Assembly (NCBI GenBank): GCA_017608725.1
Contig: JAFCFG010000084.1
Coordinates: 1 to 5,240 of the forward strand
Direction: 5' to 3'
Length of the DNA: 5,240 nucleotides
Source of the DNA: Candidatus Iainarchaeum sp.
GTDB lineage: Archaea; Iainarchaeota; Iainarchaeia; Iainarchaeales; GCA-2688035
Part shown: one piece after another, positions 1-5,119 of the stretch
Position numbering within the stretch: position 1 is the stretch's first letter
How the letters are laid out: every line of letters starts with the position of its first letter
Made by a program: the position numbers and the translations under genes
Notes under the pieces: generated by a model
Told to the model about the DNA's origin: nothing
The model's input: the letters and a program-made list of their open reading frames with translations, nothing else
The model's database searches: none

Positions 1-200
1 TTCGGGTGCAAAAATTCTCCCCTGAAAAACACCCAAGCGTCAAAATCGTCTTTTCTTTCAAGCAAGAACTCGTATCTTTCAGGCTCTGTTAAATCCCCTC
101 TTACGTCAAATCCTTCAAACTCTATTTTTTTGCTTCCGTAAGGAAGGCAGGTTGTAAAGTAATGCATGTTTCCTACGAAAGCCACTTTTATTTTATCCAT
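1..200 (-). CDS. Probable glycosyltransferase, N-terminal fragment (cut by window edge)
   Basis: The first 66 codons of a gene that continues past position 1. The protein begins MDKIKVAFVGNMHYF, a hydrophobic beta strand ending in glycine and followed by a turn, as at the start of GT-B glycosyltransferases. Residues 58-62 read FFRGE after an acidic stretch (DDFDAW); I associate such an FxRGE segment with GT-B glycosyltransferase N-terminal domains, but this is pattern memory rather than an alignment. The start is secure: ATG at 200-198 shares one base with the TAA stop of the kinase fusion upstream (TAATG), and a full AAGGAGGTT ribosome site lies seven bases before it. Its place after three glycosyltransferases and a sulfotransferase fits a role in the same glycan pathway. 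The catalytic domain lies outside the window, so donor and acceptor cannot be judged. Confidence 0.6.
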   Translation of the reverse strand, partial: MDKIKVAFVGNMHYFTTCLPYGSKKIEFEGFDVRGDLTEPERYEFLLERKDDFDAWVFFRGEFLHP

Positions 201-952
201 TAAATAACCTCCTTCAATGATTTTCTTATTTTTGTGGCACTTATTTTTTCTGTTTTCCCGTCAACTTTTATTTCCCTGACTTTCCACCCTACTTTTCTTC
301 CATAACAGATTTCTTCACAATCAGGGATAACAGCAACTTTTACCTTGTCGCCAAATGTTTTCCTGAACATTTCTTTTCTCTCGCCAACTGAAAAAGGGTT
401 GTCTTCATTTATTTCAGTATCCCTTATTCCTATTGCTACGTTTTTGCCTTCTTTTAAAACCTGTTCAATAATCTTGACGTGCCCTTTGTGCAGCGGCTGC
501 CACCTGCCAATGAAAAAACTGTATTTTTTCTTCACAATTCCAAGATGCTTTTTAATTGCCTCTACACATTGTTTAGGAGAAAGCTTGTCGCAGTCAAGCG
601 TGAAATACTCTCTTGATTCCTCGTAGAAATGCCCTTCACGCTCTGGCAGTTTTCTTTTCAGATAAACCCAAACAGGAGAGCATATTTTGTCAATTTCTTT
701 TCTCACATTTTTCATTGGGGCAATTACTGCAACCACTACTGTTTTTTGCTTGCTTAACGTTTTTGCCAATCTCGCTACTTTTAAATTGTGTTTTCTGCGG
801 TCTTCCCTTGAAAAGCCAGCGCATAAAGAAATGCTTTTACGCATTTCATCACCGTCTAAGATAATGCAATCAATTTCTTCAGCAAGCGCTTTCGCAATAG
901 TTGTTTTTCCAGCCCCGCTTTCGCCAGTAAGCCATATTATTTTATTTCCCAT
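200..952 (-). CDS. APS-kinase-like / NadM-like nucleotidyltransferase fusion, candidate compact PAPS synthetase
   Basis: A 250-residue two-domain protein. Domain 1 (about 1-138) resembles adenylylsulfate kinase (CysC): P-loop GESGAGKTT at 10-18, LDGD at 32-35 with R38, GFSREDRRKHN at 46-56 matching the family's GFSxEDRxxN, and AVIAP at 75-79 in place of FISP. The usual RDPKGLYKKAR lid is absent; VYLKRKLPE leads almost directly into EGHFYEES. Domain 2 (about 144-250) is a HxGH nucleotidyltransferase: GRWQPLHKGH at 149-158, NPFSVGER at 185-192 and ISATKIR at 237-243, the signature set of archaeal-type NMN adenylyltransferases (NadM). The order kinase then adenylyltransferase is that of animal PAPS synthetases. 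With a sulfotransferase directly upstream, I infer cytoplasmic PAPS supply: ATP plus sulfate to APS, then to PAPS. The alternative is a NadR-like NAD salvage protein (kinase plus NMNAT), but the kinase motifs are those of APS kinase, not ribosylnicotinamide kinase. The ATG abuts the upstream TGA in the same frame, with only a weak GGTG before it. Architecture is clear; substrate of domain 2 is not. Confidence 0.86.
   Translation of the reverse strand: MGNKIIWLTGESGAGKTTIAKALAEEIDCIILDGDEMRKSISLCAGFSREDRRKHNLKVARLAKTLSKQKTVVVAVIAPMKNVRKEIDKICSPVWVYLKRKLPEREGHFYEESREYFTLDCDKLSPKQCVEAIKKHLGIVKKKYSFFIGRWQPLHKGHVKIIEQVLKEGKNVAIGIRDTEINEDNPFSVGERKEMFRKTFGDKVKVAVIPDCEEICYGRKVGWKVREIKVDGKTEKISATKIRKSLKEVI
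206..214 (-). promoter_or_regulatory. Ribosome binding site for the downstream glycosyltransferase
   Basis: AAGGAGGTT on the minus strand, five to seven bases before ATG 200 depending on the core counted. It lies inside the last codons (KEV) of the kinase fusion gene and secures the start of the cut glycosyltransferase. Confidence 0.85.
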
Positions 953-1681
953 TCACACCACTTTAACTTTTCTTTTTTCAAGCTCGCCAAAAAGCTTTAA
1001 AGCCCCTGAATATATTTCAAACTTTGTTTCTTTCCAAGAATTGTCAATGTAGAACTTCTTGTGGTTAAGCACGTGGTCTTTGCCAAACAGCAGATGATAA
1101 CTGCCGTTCCAATATTCTTCCTGCTTCTCAACATATGGGATTTCAAGCAACTCACACGCTTTTTCAGCAATCTCTTTTGGATTGCTAACTAAATCATAAT
1201 AACTAACCACGACAGAATCACTCCACTTGTTTAGGAATTCAGAATAATAACGGTAATAAGCAACGCTCCAGTTTTCAGTGAAGTTCTGGCGCTTGTAAAA
1301 GGAAAGCAGCACATCGGCAGGGTGTTTGTAGATAACGATTGTTTTTACTTTCCCGATTCCTTCTGTGTATTTCTGCTGGTCTTCATACCAGCTTATGTGT
1401 TTAGATGAATCAATCAAGACATCATACTTTTCCCACAGGTGAGAGTAAAATCCGCTTTCGCCTTTTTCCAAGCACTCTGTCCAAACCGAGCAGGATTTCT
1501 CTCTGCAAGAGCAAGCTCTGGAAAAATCCCCCTCTGCTGCGACAGAGTGGTGCCTTTTGTGCGGTCTGAATACTGCATAGCACTCTCCCAGAGCAAAGCA
1601 GTTTTTGTTATTCCCCAAAACAAAATTCAGCAACGTAGAGCCAGAGTGTGAAACAGAGCCGATGAATACTGCTTTCTTCAT
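953..1681 (-). CDS. PAPS-dependent sulfotransferase
   Basis: A 242-residue cytoplasmic-type sulfotransferase that should transfer sulfate from PAPS to an acceptor, probably a sugar in this context. The N-terminal strand and loop FIGSVSHSGSTLL (6-18) is the 5'-phosphosulfate-binding P-loop-like motif. ALGE (30-33) and a C-S-C-x4-C-x2-W cluster (57-67) match a common bacterial sulfotransferase subfamily in which GSTLL is followed by GE and then CSCG...C.W. LIDSSK at 89-94 corresponds to the family's VVDSSK. IVIYKHPADVLLSFYKR (115-131) is the 3'-phosphate-binding segment, but carries YKHP where VRDP is usual. I chose ATG 1681, which forms an ATGA overlap with the preceding GT2 stop and has GTGGGG six bases upstream; an in-frame GTG at 1693 would add only four residues. 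The stop TGA directly abuts the ATG of the kinase fusion in the same frame, tying sulfate donor production to use. Family call is firm; the acceptor is unknown. Confidence 0.9.
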   Translation of the reverse strand: MKKAVFIGSVSHSGSTLLNFVLGNNKNCFALGECYAVFRPHKRHHSVAAEGDFSRACSCREKSCSVWTECLEKGESGFYSHLWEKYDVLIDSSKHISWYEDQQKYTEGIGKVKTIVIYKHPADVLLSFYKRQNFTENWSVAYYRYYSEFLNKWSDSVVVSYYDLVSNPKEIAEKACELLEIPYVEKQEEYWNGSYHLLFGKDHVLNHKKFYIDNSWKETKFEIYSGALKLFGELEKRKVKVV

Positions 1682-2388
1682 AAACAACCCCACTTTTTCA
1701 AATATTTTTTCTCATTTACGTCCCGCCCGATTCTGTGCCTCTTGTGCCTCTGGTGCTTTGTAGCCAGCCAAGAATCGTAGTCAATCTCAACGCCTTTGGA
1801 AATCAGCTGCCTTGCAAAGTCAGCATCCTCGTAACCCCAGCAGCCATTATACTGCTCGTCATACCTTGTATTTCCTATTGTTTCTTTCCTGACAGATGAG
1901 TTTCCCCCTGACATTAATCTCCACGGCTGTCTTCCCTGCTTTTTTATTTTCGCCCTGTAGTTGTCAATAATATACGGTTTCCTGTTTTTTGTTGTTAAAA
2001 TAGTTGCTGTGTCTTCTTCCTTGTATCTTGTCCCGACAAGCAACAGGTTCGGATTGCTCTTGTGCCTTTTAACCATTCTGTCAAAGAAGTCATCTGAAAC
2101 AGGAATGATGTCTTCGTCAAAAAAGCAAAGCAACTCACATTCCGCGTTGTCAATCCCGATATTCCTCATCTTTGCCAACTGAAACGGCTTAAACGGCTCA
2201 CGGAATACTCTTATGGGAACAGGAAAAGAATGCTTTTCTTTTTCACAATAGTCCGCAATCTTGTTGTCTTTGGAGTTATCACACACTATTACTTCCCCAA
2301 GATGTTCAGAGTGGCTTTTAAGATATCCAAGCAGGTCTTTGAAAAACTTAACCTTTCCGCAACACAGGATAATTACGCTGATTTTCAT
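1678..2388 (-). CDS. GT2-type (GT-A fold) glycosyltransferase
   Basis: A 236-residue single-domain glycosyltransferase using a nucleotide-sugar donor. The start, MKISVIILCCGKVKF, is the usual first strand of GT-A enzymes; VIVCDNS (33-39) forms the nucleotide-binding strand. FFDEDIIP (89-96) contains the D-x-D metal site (D91, E92, D93). The C-terminal part carries SGGNSSVRKE (160-169) and then YNGCWGYEDADFARQL (180-195), the G-W/Y-E-D-x-D-F acceptor and base segment typical of the galactosyltransferase-like C-terminal module found in chondroitin-polymerase and GalNAc-transferase relatives. A basic KHQRHKRHR tract (211-219) follows. There is no membrane segment or signal peptide. The ATG lies in an ATGA overlap with the upstream GT4 stop and has GAGG seven bases before it; its own stop overlaps the sulfotransferase start by four bases, so the three genes are probably translationally coupled. 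Sugar specificity cannot be read from the sequence. Confidence 0.9.
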   Translation of the reverse strand: MKISVIILCCGKVKFFKDLLGYLKSHSEHLGEVIVCDNSKDNKIADYCEKEKHSFPVPIRVFREPFKPFQLAKMRNIGIDNAECELLCFFDEDIIPVSDDFFDRMVKRHKSNPNLLLVGTRYKEEDTATILTTKNRKPYIIDNYRAKIKKQGRQPWRLMSGGNSSVRKETIGNTRYDEQYNGCWGYEDADFARQLISKGVEIDYDSWLATKHQRHKRHRIGRDVNEKKYLKKWGCL

Positions 2389-3326
2389 TTACATTCCTCA
2401 AAGATTCTGAACACTTCTCTCCAAGCAGTTGCCTGCTTTTCCAAGCTATGAAACCTCTCGGCAAACGCCCTCCCGTTTTTTGAAAGCTCACTCCGCAAGC
2501 TTTCGTCTTTCTTAATCAGCATAATCGCTTTCATTATGCTCTTTGCATTCCTCTCTACAAGCAAGCAATCCCGCATATCAATCAGCATTTCCCCGTGAAA
2601 CCCAGCAGAAGCAGTGGTGATTACCGGAACTCCGCAGGCAAGCGCTTCAGCCAAAACATTGCTGCAGCCCTCTCCGTTTGAAGGCAGAGCAATGCAATCA
2701 ACAGAGTTGTAAAAATCAGGCATTTTGTCGTTGGGAGTTTGAGCCCTGTTTTTCTCATTGAAATACACTGTTTTCTTAAGCCTGACACCCAGCCTGCTGC
2801 AGGCTTCCTCTAAAAAATAGAACCCCTTGTCGTCTGTTCTGCTGTCTGAAATGTTTCCAGCAAATCCGACAGTGAAGTTTTCTTCATTGAATTCCCTCTT
2901 TACTGGCTTGAACTTGGTTAAATCACAGGCGTGCGGAATTAGCCTAACCCTGTCTGTAAACCTTTGAGCCACGCCGAACAGCTTAAAATTGCTCGCTACA
3001 AAAAAATTGCTCTCGTTCATTACGTCAGCCCAGCGGTAAAAATCCTCAGTTCCCTGAAGATGCCATTGTTTCCTGAACACCCTCATTGAGCCCATTCTGG
3101 CAATGCAAGGGGCGTTGAATTGGCGGGCTATTTCCATGCTGTTGCACACCACTATATCGTATTCCACTCCTTTCTTGAGCTTCTCAACATAGTCGCTGTC
3201 ACGCTTGTAAATGAAATCCCCGCTATAATCGTTCAGCGAGCCAAGAACACGCTTGCCGACTATCTCATAAGCCCACTGCGGGGCATCACACACCCACAAC
3301 ACTTTTTTTGCCTTTTCCGAATCCAT
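2385..3326 (-). CDS. GT4-type (GT-B fold) glycosyltransferase
   Basis: A 313-residue glycosyltransferase of the retaining GT4 type. The short N-terminal domain starts with KKVLWVCDAPQWAYE (7-21) and includes YDIVVCNS (56-63) and ARMGSMRVF (76-84). RLIPHACDLTKFKP (128-141) is the interdomain linker seen in most GT4 enzymes (IPNGVDxxxFxP). The C-terminal domain opens with FTVGFAGNISDSRTDDKGF (151-169), the donor-domain strand and loop, and ends its active site in the E-x7-E motif, E219 to E227, within SNGEGCSNVLAEALACGVPV. The N-terminal domain is shorter than in the usual 350-400 residue members. The gene begins 14 bases after the preceding small gene, the widest spacing in the window, with only a weak CGGT-like sequence before the ATG, so translation may depend on coupling. 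Its stop forms an ATGA overlap with the GT2 gene. Acceptor and sugar are unknown. Confidence 0.9.
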   Translation of the reverse strand: MDSEKAKKVLWVCDAPQWAYEIVGKRVLGSLNDYSGDFIYKRDSDYVEKLKKGVEYDIVVCNSMEIARQFNAPCIARMGSMRVFRKQWHLQGTEDFYRWADVMNESNFFVASNFKLFGVAQRFTDRVRLIPHACDLTKFKPVKREFNEENFTVGFAGNISDSRTDDKGFYFLEEACSRLGVRLKKTVYFNEKNRAQTPNDKMPDFYNSVDCIALPSNGEGCSNVLAEALACGVPVITTASAGFHGEMLIDMRDCLLVERNAKSIMKAIMLIKKDESLRSELSKNGRAFAERFHSLEKQATAWREVFRIFEECK

Positions 3327-3340
3327 TTCAATAACCGAAT

Positions 3341-3553
3341 TTATTTTCCAAAAGCCAGCTCACAATAATCTTTTTCCTTGTTCCATAGAAATAATCTCTT
3401 GAACTTTACTTTCCTGTCCGCATCCCGTGCCCATTTGGGCATTACTATCTTATTGCAATTAACGCAAATCTTTGAACCTATCGGAGATGTTTTTAGCGGC
3501 TCTAACTTGTGTATCCCTAACCAACACCAATTCATTTGTATTCTACCTTCCAA
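3341..3553 (-). CDS. Small zinc-binding protein with C/H/C/C ligands, unknown function
   Basis: A 70-residue basic protein, or 64 residues if the internal ATG at 3535-3533 is used. Numbered from that ATG, likely metal ligands are C4 and H9 in NWCWLGIHK and C24 and C27 in ICVNCNK, a C-x4-H...C-x2-C arrangement. I recognise the WLGxHK followed by CxxC layout from short uncharacterised phage proteins, a recollection and not a search result. The rest is basic and hydrophobic (KFKRLFLW), with no membrane segment. Two starts compete. TTG at 3553 has a textbook AAAGGAGGTG site (3570-3561) and would overlap the upstream gene by eleven bases. ATG at 3535 has only a weak AAGGT but places the CWLGIHK segment at the very N-terminus. 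I list the TTG form because of the ribosome site. Function is unknown; binding nucleic acid or a partner protein is possible. Confidence 0.68.
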   Translation of the reverse strand: MEGRIQMNWCWLGIHKLEPLKTSPIGSKICVNCNKIVMPKWARDADRKVKFKRLFLWNKEKDYCELAFGK

Positions 3554-3761
3554 ACTTTTTCACCTCCTTTAACCCAAGAGCCCTTGCAACACAAACAAGA
3601 CAAACAGAAAATTTATCCACACCAAAGGTTTCCTTAAAACGTTTTGCTTCCTTGTGTTCTGAAATATCCCTATCATCAAGCCATATTTCTATTCCTACAA
3701 GGTTTGCTATTTTTTTACCCTTATCTGACATTTCTTCTCCACATACGTCGCAGACAGTCAT
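3543..3761 (-). CDS. Small four-cysteine zinc protein, unknown function
   Basis: A 72-residue protein with two CxxC knuckles: C4 and C7 in VCDVCGEE, and C54 and C57 in SVCLVCVARALGL. A 46-residue insert lies between them, containing an IEIWLDDRD strand and a charged helix-like HKEAKRFKETFG. Four cysteines in this layout should bind one zinc in a treble-clef or ribbon fold. The start is well supported: an AGGTGGTGAT ribosome site lies just upstream, and the ATG directly abuts the TGA of the GT4 gene (TGAATG) in the same frame. I do not recognise a named family. Proteins of this size and pattern are common as uncharacterised genes of phages and small archaea. It sits between two glycosyltransferases, which hints at co-expression but not at a role in glycosylation. 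Confidence 0.78.
   Translation of the reverse strand: MTVCDVCGEEMSDKGKKIANLVGIEIWLDDRDISEHKEAKRFKETFGVDKFSVCLVCVARALGLKEVKKFGR
3561..3570 (-). promoter_or_regulatory. Strong ribosome binding site deciding a TTG start
   Basis: AAAGGAGGTG on the minus strand, a near-complete anti-Shine-Dalgarno complement, seven bases before TTG 3553. It lies within codons for K-E-V of the upstream gene. It is the main reason to prefer TTG 3553 over ATG 3535 for the small C/H/C/C protein, although the E-V coding could produce it by chance. Confidence 0.6.
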
Positions 3762-4802
3762 TCAATCACCACCTAATAATTGCTTAATAAAACCATTCTG
3801 CCAATCAAACAGCCTGACCAGCTTATCAATAGAAGGCTTCCAAGAAGAAAAGCTTTTTGCAGTTTTCAACCCGTTTGCAACAAGCCTTTCCCTTAACTCA
3901 TCATCAAACAGGACACGCCTTACTTTGGAGTTCATTTCATCAACATCTCCAACTTCAGCCAATAAGCAATTGTATTCATCTACGCAGTATTCACTAACAC
4001 CAGAGCAATTGGTTGAAACAAGCGCAGTTCCCAAACCTATAGCTTCCATATGGGGAGTAGGGCTTCCTTCAAGGTAAGACGGCTTCAGCAGCACATCAGC
4101 AGTTTTAATTACACTCAACGCATCTTTCCAAGGCACTCTTGAAAAAACCTTGTCAAACCCAAGACCAGCACAGCTTTTTTCATGGGAATTAGTCAAAAGC
4201 CACTTGGCACAATCAATTCCATCCAACGCTTCCAAGCCTTCTAAAACGCCTTTTCTCCAAGCAAGGTTTCCCTCTATTAAAACCACTGGCTTGGAAGGCC
4301 TTTTGATTGTTTTAACATCTGCTGGAAGCTCCTGCGCATTAGGAATTAGTGCAGAATCCCTGCCAAGCCTGGCAAGCTCTCTCTGAATCCAACGGGCTTC
4401 TGTAAAAATGCGAAAGTCTTTAAGGGAGTAAGTATATAACGCAGCGCACTTGTCAAACAAGGCATCAACCATTCTGTTTTCAAGCTGCTGCACGAAATAA
4501 TATTTTTCACAGGAATCAGGCAGTTTGCTTTCTATTTCCTTTATGTTAAAAACGGTTTTGAAATATGTGGCAACAATAACATTGAGGTTTTTTAATTCTG
4601 TTGCGTTGCTGTAAAGCCCGAATATTTTAACGCCTTTGCCGGCTATTTCCTCAAGCCAATCTGTTTTGTGCTTGTAAGGGTTTACCAGAGCAATAGAAAC
4701 ATCATATCCGCGCTCGGCAAGCTTGTTGCAATGAATGGCAACAATTCTGTTCCCGCCACAAATGAAAGCATCCGGAATAACATAGCAAATTTTTAGCGTC
4801 AT
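3762..4802 (-). CDS. GT4-type (GT-B fold) glycosyltransferase
   Basis: A 346-residue retaining glycosyltransferase of usual GT4 length. TLKICYVIPDAFICGGNRIV (2-21) is the N-terminal strand and glycine-rich loop (GGNR at 17-20 region), followed by CNKLAERGYDVSIAL (25-39), the standard first helix and second strand. LIPNAQE (152-158) is the linker. The donor domain begins with VVLIEGNLAWRKGV (173-186) and contains ADVLLKPSYLEGSPTPHMEA (235-254), holding the E-x7-E pair E245 and E253, then GTALVSTNCSGVSEY. I chose ATG 4802: it forms an ATGA overlap with the preceding gene, has GGAGGGG upstream, and sits directly before the first fold strand. An in-frame ATG at 4913 would prepend 37 residues without family character, encoded inside the upstream gene. 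The stop abuts the next gene's ATG. A second, divergent GT4 gene lies about 440 bases downstream. Confidence 0.92.
   Translation of the reverse strand: MTLKICYVIPDAFICGGNRIVAIHCNKLAERGYDVSIALVNPYKHKTDWLEEIAGKGVKIFGLYSNATELKNLNVIVATYFKTVFNIKEIESKLPDSCEKYYFVQQLENRMVDALFDKCAALYTYSLKDFRIFTEARWIQRELARLGRDSALIPNAQELPADVKTIKRPSKPVVLIEGNLAWRKGVLEGLEALDGIDCAKWLLTNSHEKSCAGLGFDKVFSRVPWKDALSVIKTADVLLKPSYLEGSPTPHMEAIGLGTALVSTNCSGVSEYCVDEYNCLLAEVGDVDEMNSKVRRVLFDDELRERLVANGLKTAKSFSSWKPSIDKLVRLFDWQNGFIKQLLGGD
3765..3774 (-). promoter_or_regulatory. Ribosome binding site, GGTGGTGAT type
   Basis: AGGTGGTGAT on the minus strand just before ATG 3761, matching the GGAGGTGAT complement of the 16S rRNA tail with one mismatch. 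It supports the start of the 72-residue zinc protein. It sits in the last codons of the GT4 gene. Confidence 0.75.
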
Positions 4803-5011
4803 ATTCTTCTGCCCCTCCAGACGGTATAAATCCTTCCTTGCTGGTAAGAATTTCTTGGCTTTAATATCCCTGTTCTTGGCTCTAAATAATATTGGGCTCC
4901 GCAGTAAGCGCATTGGTAAAATACGTCTATTTTTTGCGGTGTGTTGTCAATGGTTTTCTCCAAGCCAATTTTTAAGCATTTGGGGCATTGTCTTGCTCCA
5001 ATTCTGACCAT
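4799..5011 (-). CDS. Small zinc-ribbon protein, unknown function
   Basis: A 70-residue basic protein with two zinc knuckles, C9-P-K-C12 and C34-A-Y-C37-G, separated by 21 residues that include a polar turn (DNTPQK) and a strand (IDVFYQC). This is the classical zinc-ribbon layout. The tail from about residue 45 is rich in arginine, ending WRGRRI, which suggests contact with nucleic acid or an acidic partner, though that is inference. ATG 5011 lies three bases after the TAA of the preceding ribbon gene and in the same frame, with AAGGAGAG thirteen bases upstream, a long spacing. The stop makes an ATGA overlap with the GT4 gene. No specific family was recognised. Confidence 0.78.
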   Translation of the reverse strand: MVRIGARQCPKCLKIGLEKTIDNTPQKIDVFYQCAYCGAQYYLEPRTGILKPRNSYQQGRIYTVWRGRRI

Positions 5012-5014
5012 TTC

Positions 5015-5119
5015 TTATTTCACTCTCCTTCCGTGTTTCCATCTTTTGCATTCCGGGCATACCCAGACGAACGGTTCAGAGCGCCATTCCATTTCAGCAC
5101 CACAGTTGGGGCATTTCAC
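5015..5119 (-). CDS. 34-residue zinc-ribbon miniprotein, unknown function
   Basis: A very short gene starting with GTG at 5119-5117 and ending TAA at 5017-5015. It encodes MKCPNCGAEMEW, then a strand, then WVCPECKRW and a basic tail HGRRVK. The two knuckles C3-x2-C6 and C22-x2-C25 make a complete minimal zinc ribbon with almost nothing else. The GTG is favoured over the in-frame ATG at 5140 (41 residues) for two reasons: AAAGGAGAC sits eight bases before the GTG, and the GTG forms a GTGA overlap with the stop of the preceding gene. The ATG has no ribosome site. Codon-level conservation of both CxxC pairs with proline before each second half (CPNC, CPEC) argues that this is real despite its size. 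Function is unknown. Confidence 0.75.
   Translation of the reverse strand: MKCPNCGAEMEWRSEPFVWVCPECKRWKHGRRVK

Noticed and set aside
200..952. NadR-like NAD salvage protein (NMNAT plus ribosylnicotinamide kinase)
   Set aside because: NadR has the reverse domain order, and the kinase here carries LDGD and GFSxEDR motifs of APS kinase. The sulfotransferase neighbour favours sulfate chemistry. It is kept only as an alternative for the second domain.
687..1052. Plus-strand open frame of about 120 codons
   Set aside because: Antisense to the P-loop region of the APS-kinase-like domain and the sulfotransferase end; low-complexity hydrophobic and serine-rich translation, no supporting signal.
1682..1693. 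GTG 1693 as start of the sulfotransferase
   Set aside because: It adds only four residues, its upstream sequence is AT-rich with no ribosome site, and its GTGGGG would itself serve as the ribosome site for ATG 1681.
3472..4077. Plus-strand open frame of about 200 codons
   Set aside because: It lies antisense to three genes with clear motifs (a GT4 enzyme and two zinc proteins), has no ribosome site, and its serine- and leucine-rich translation looks like the reverse of coding sequence.
4803..4913. Longer start (ATG 4913) for the GT4 gene
   Set aside because: The extra 37 residues are arginine- and lysine-rich without family character and lie entirely inside the zinc-ribbon gene. ATG 4802 has an ATGA overlap and directly precedes the first strand of the fold.
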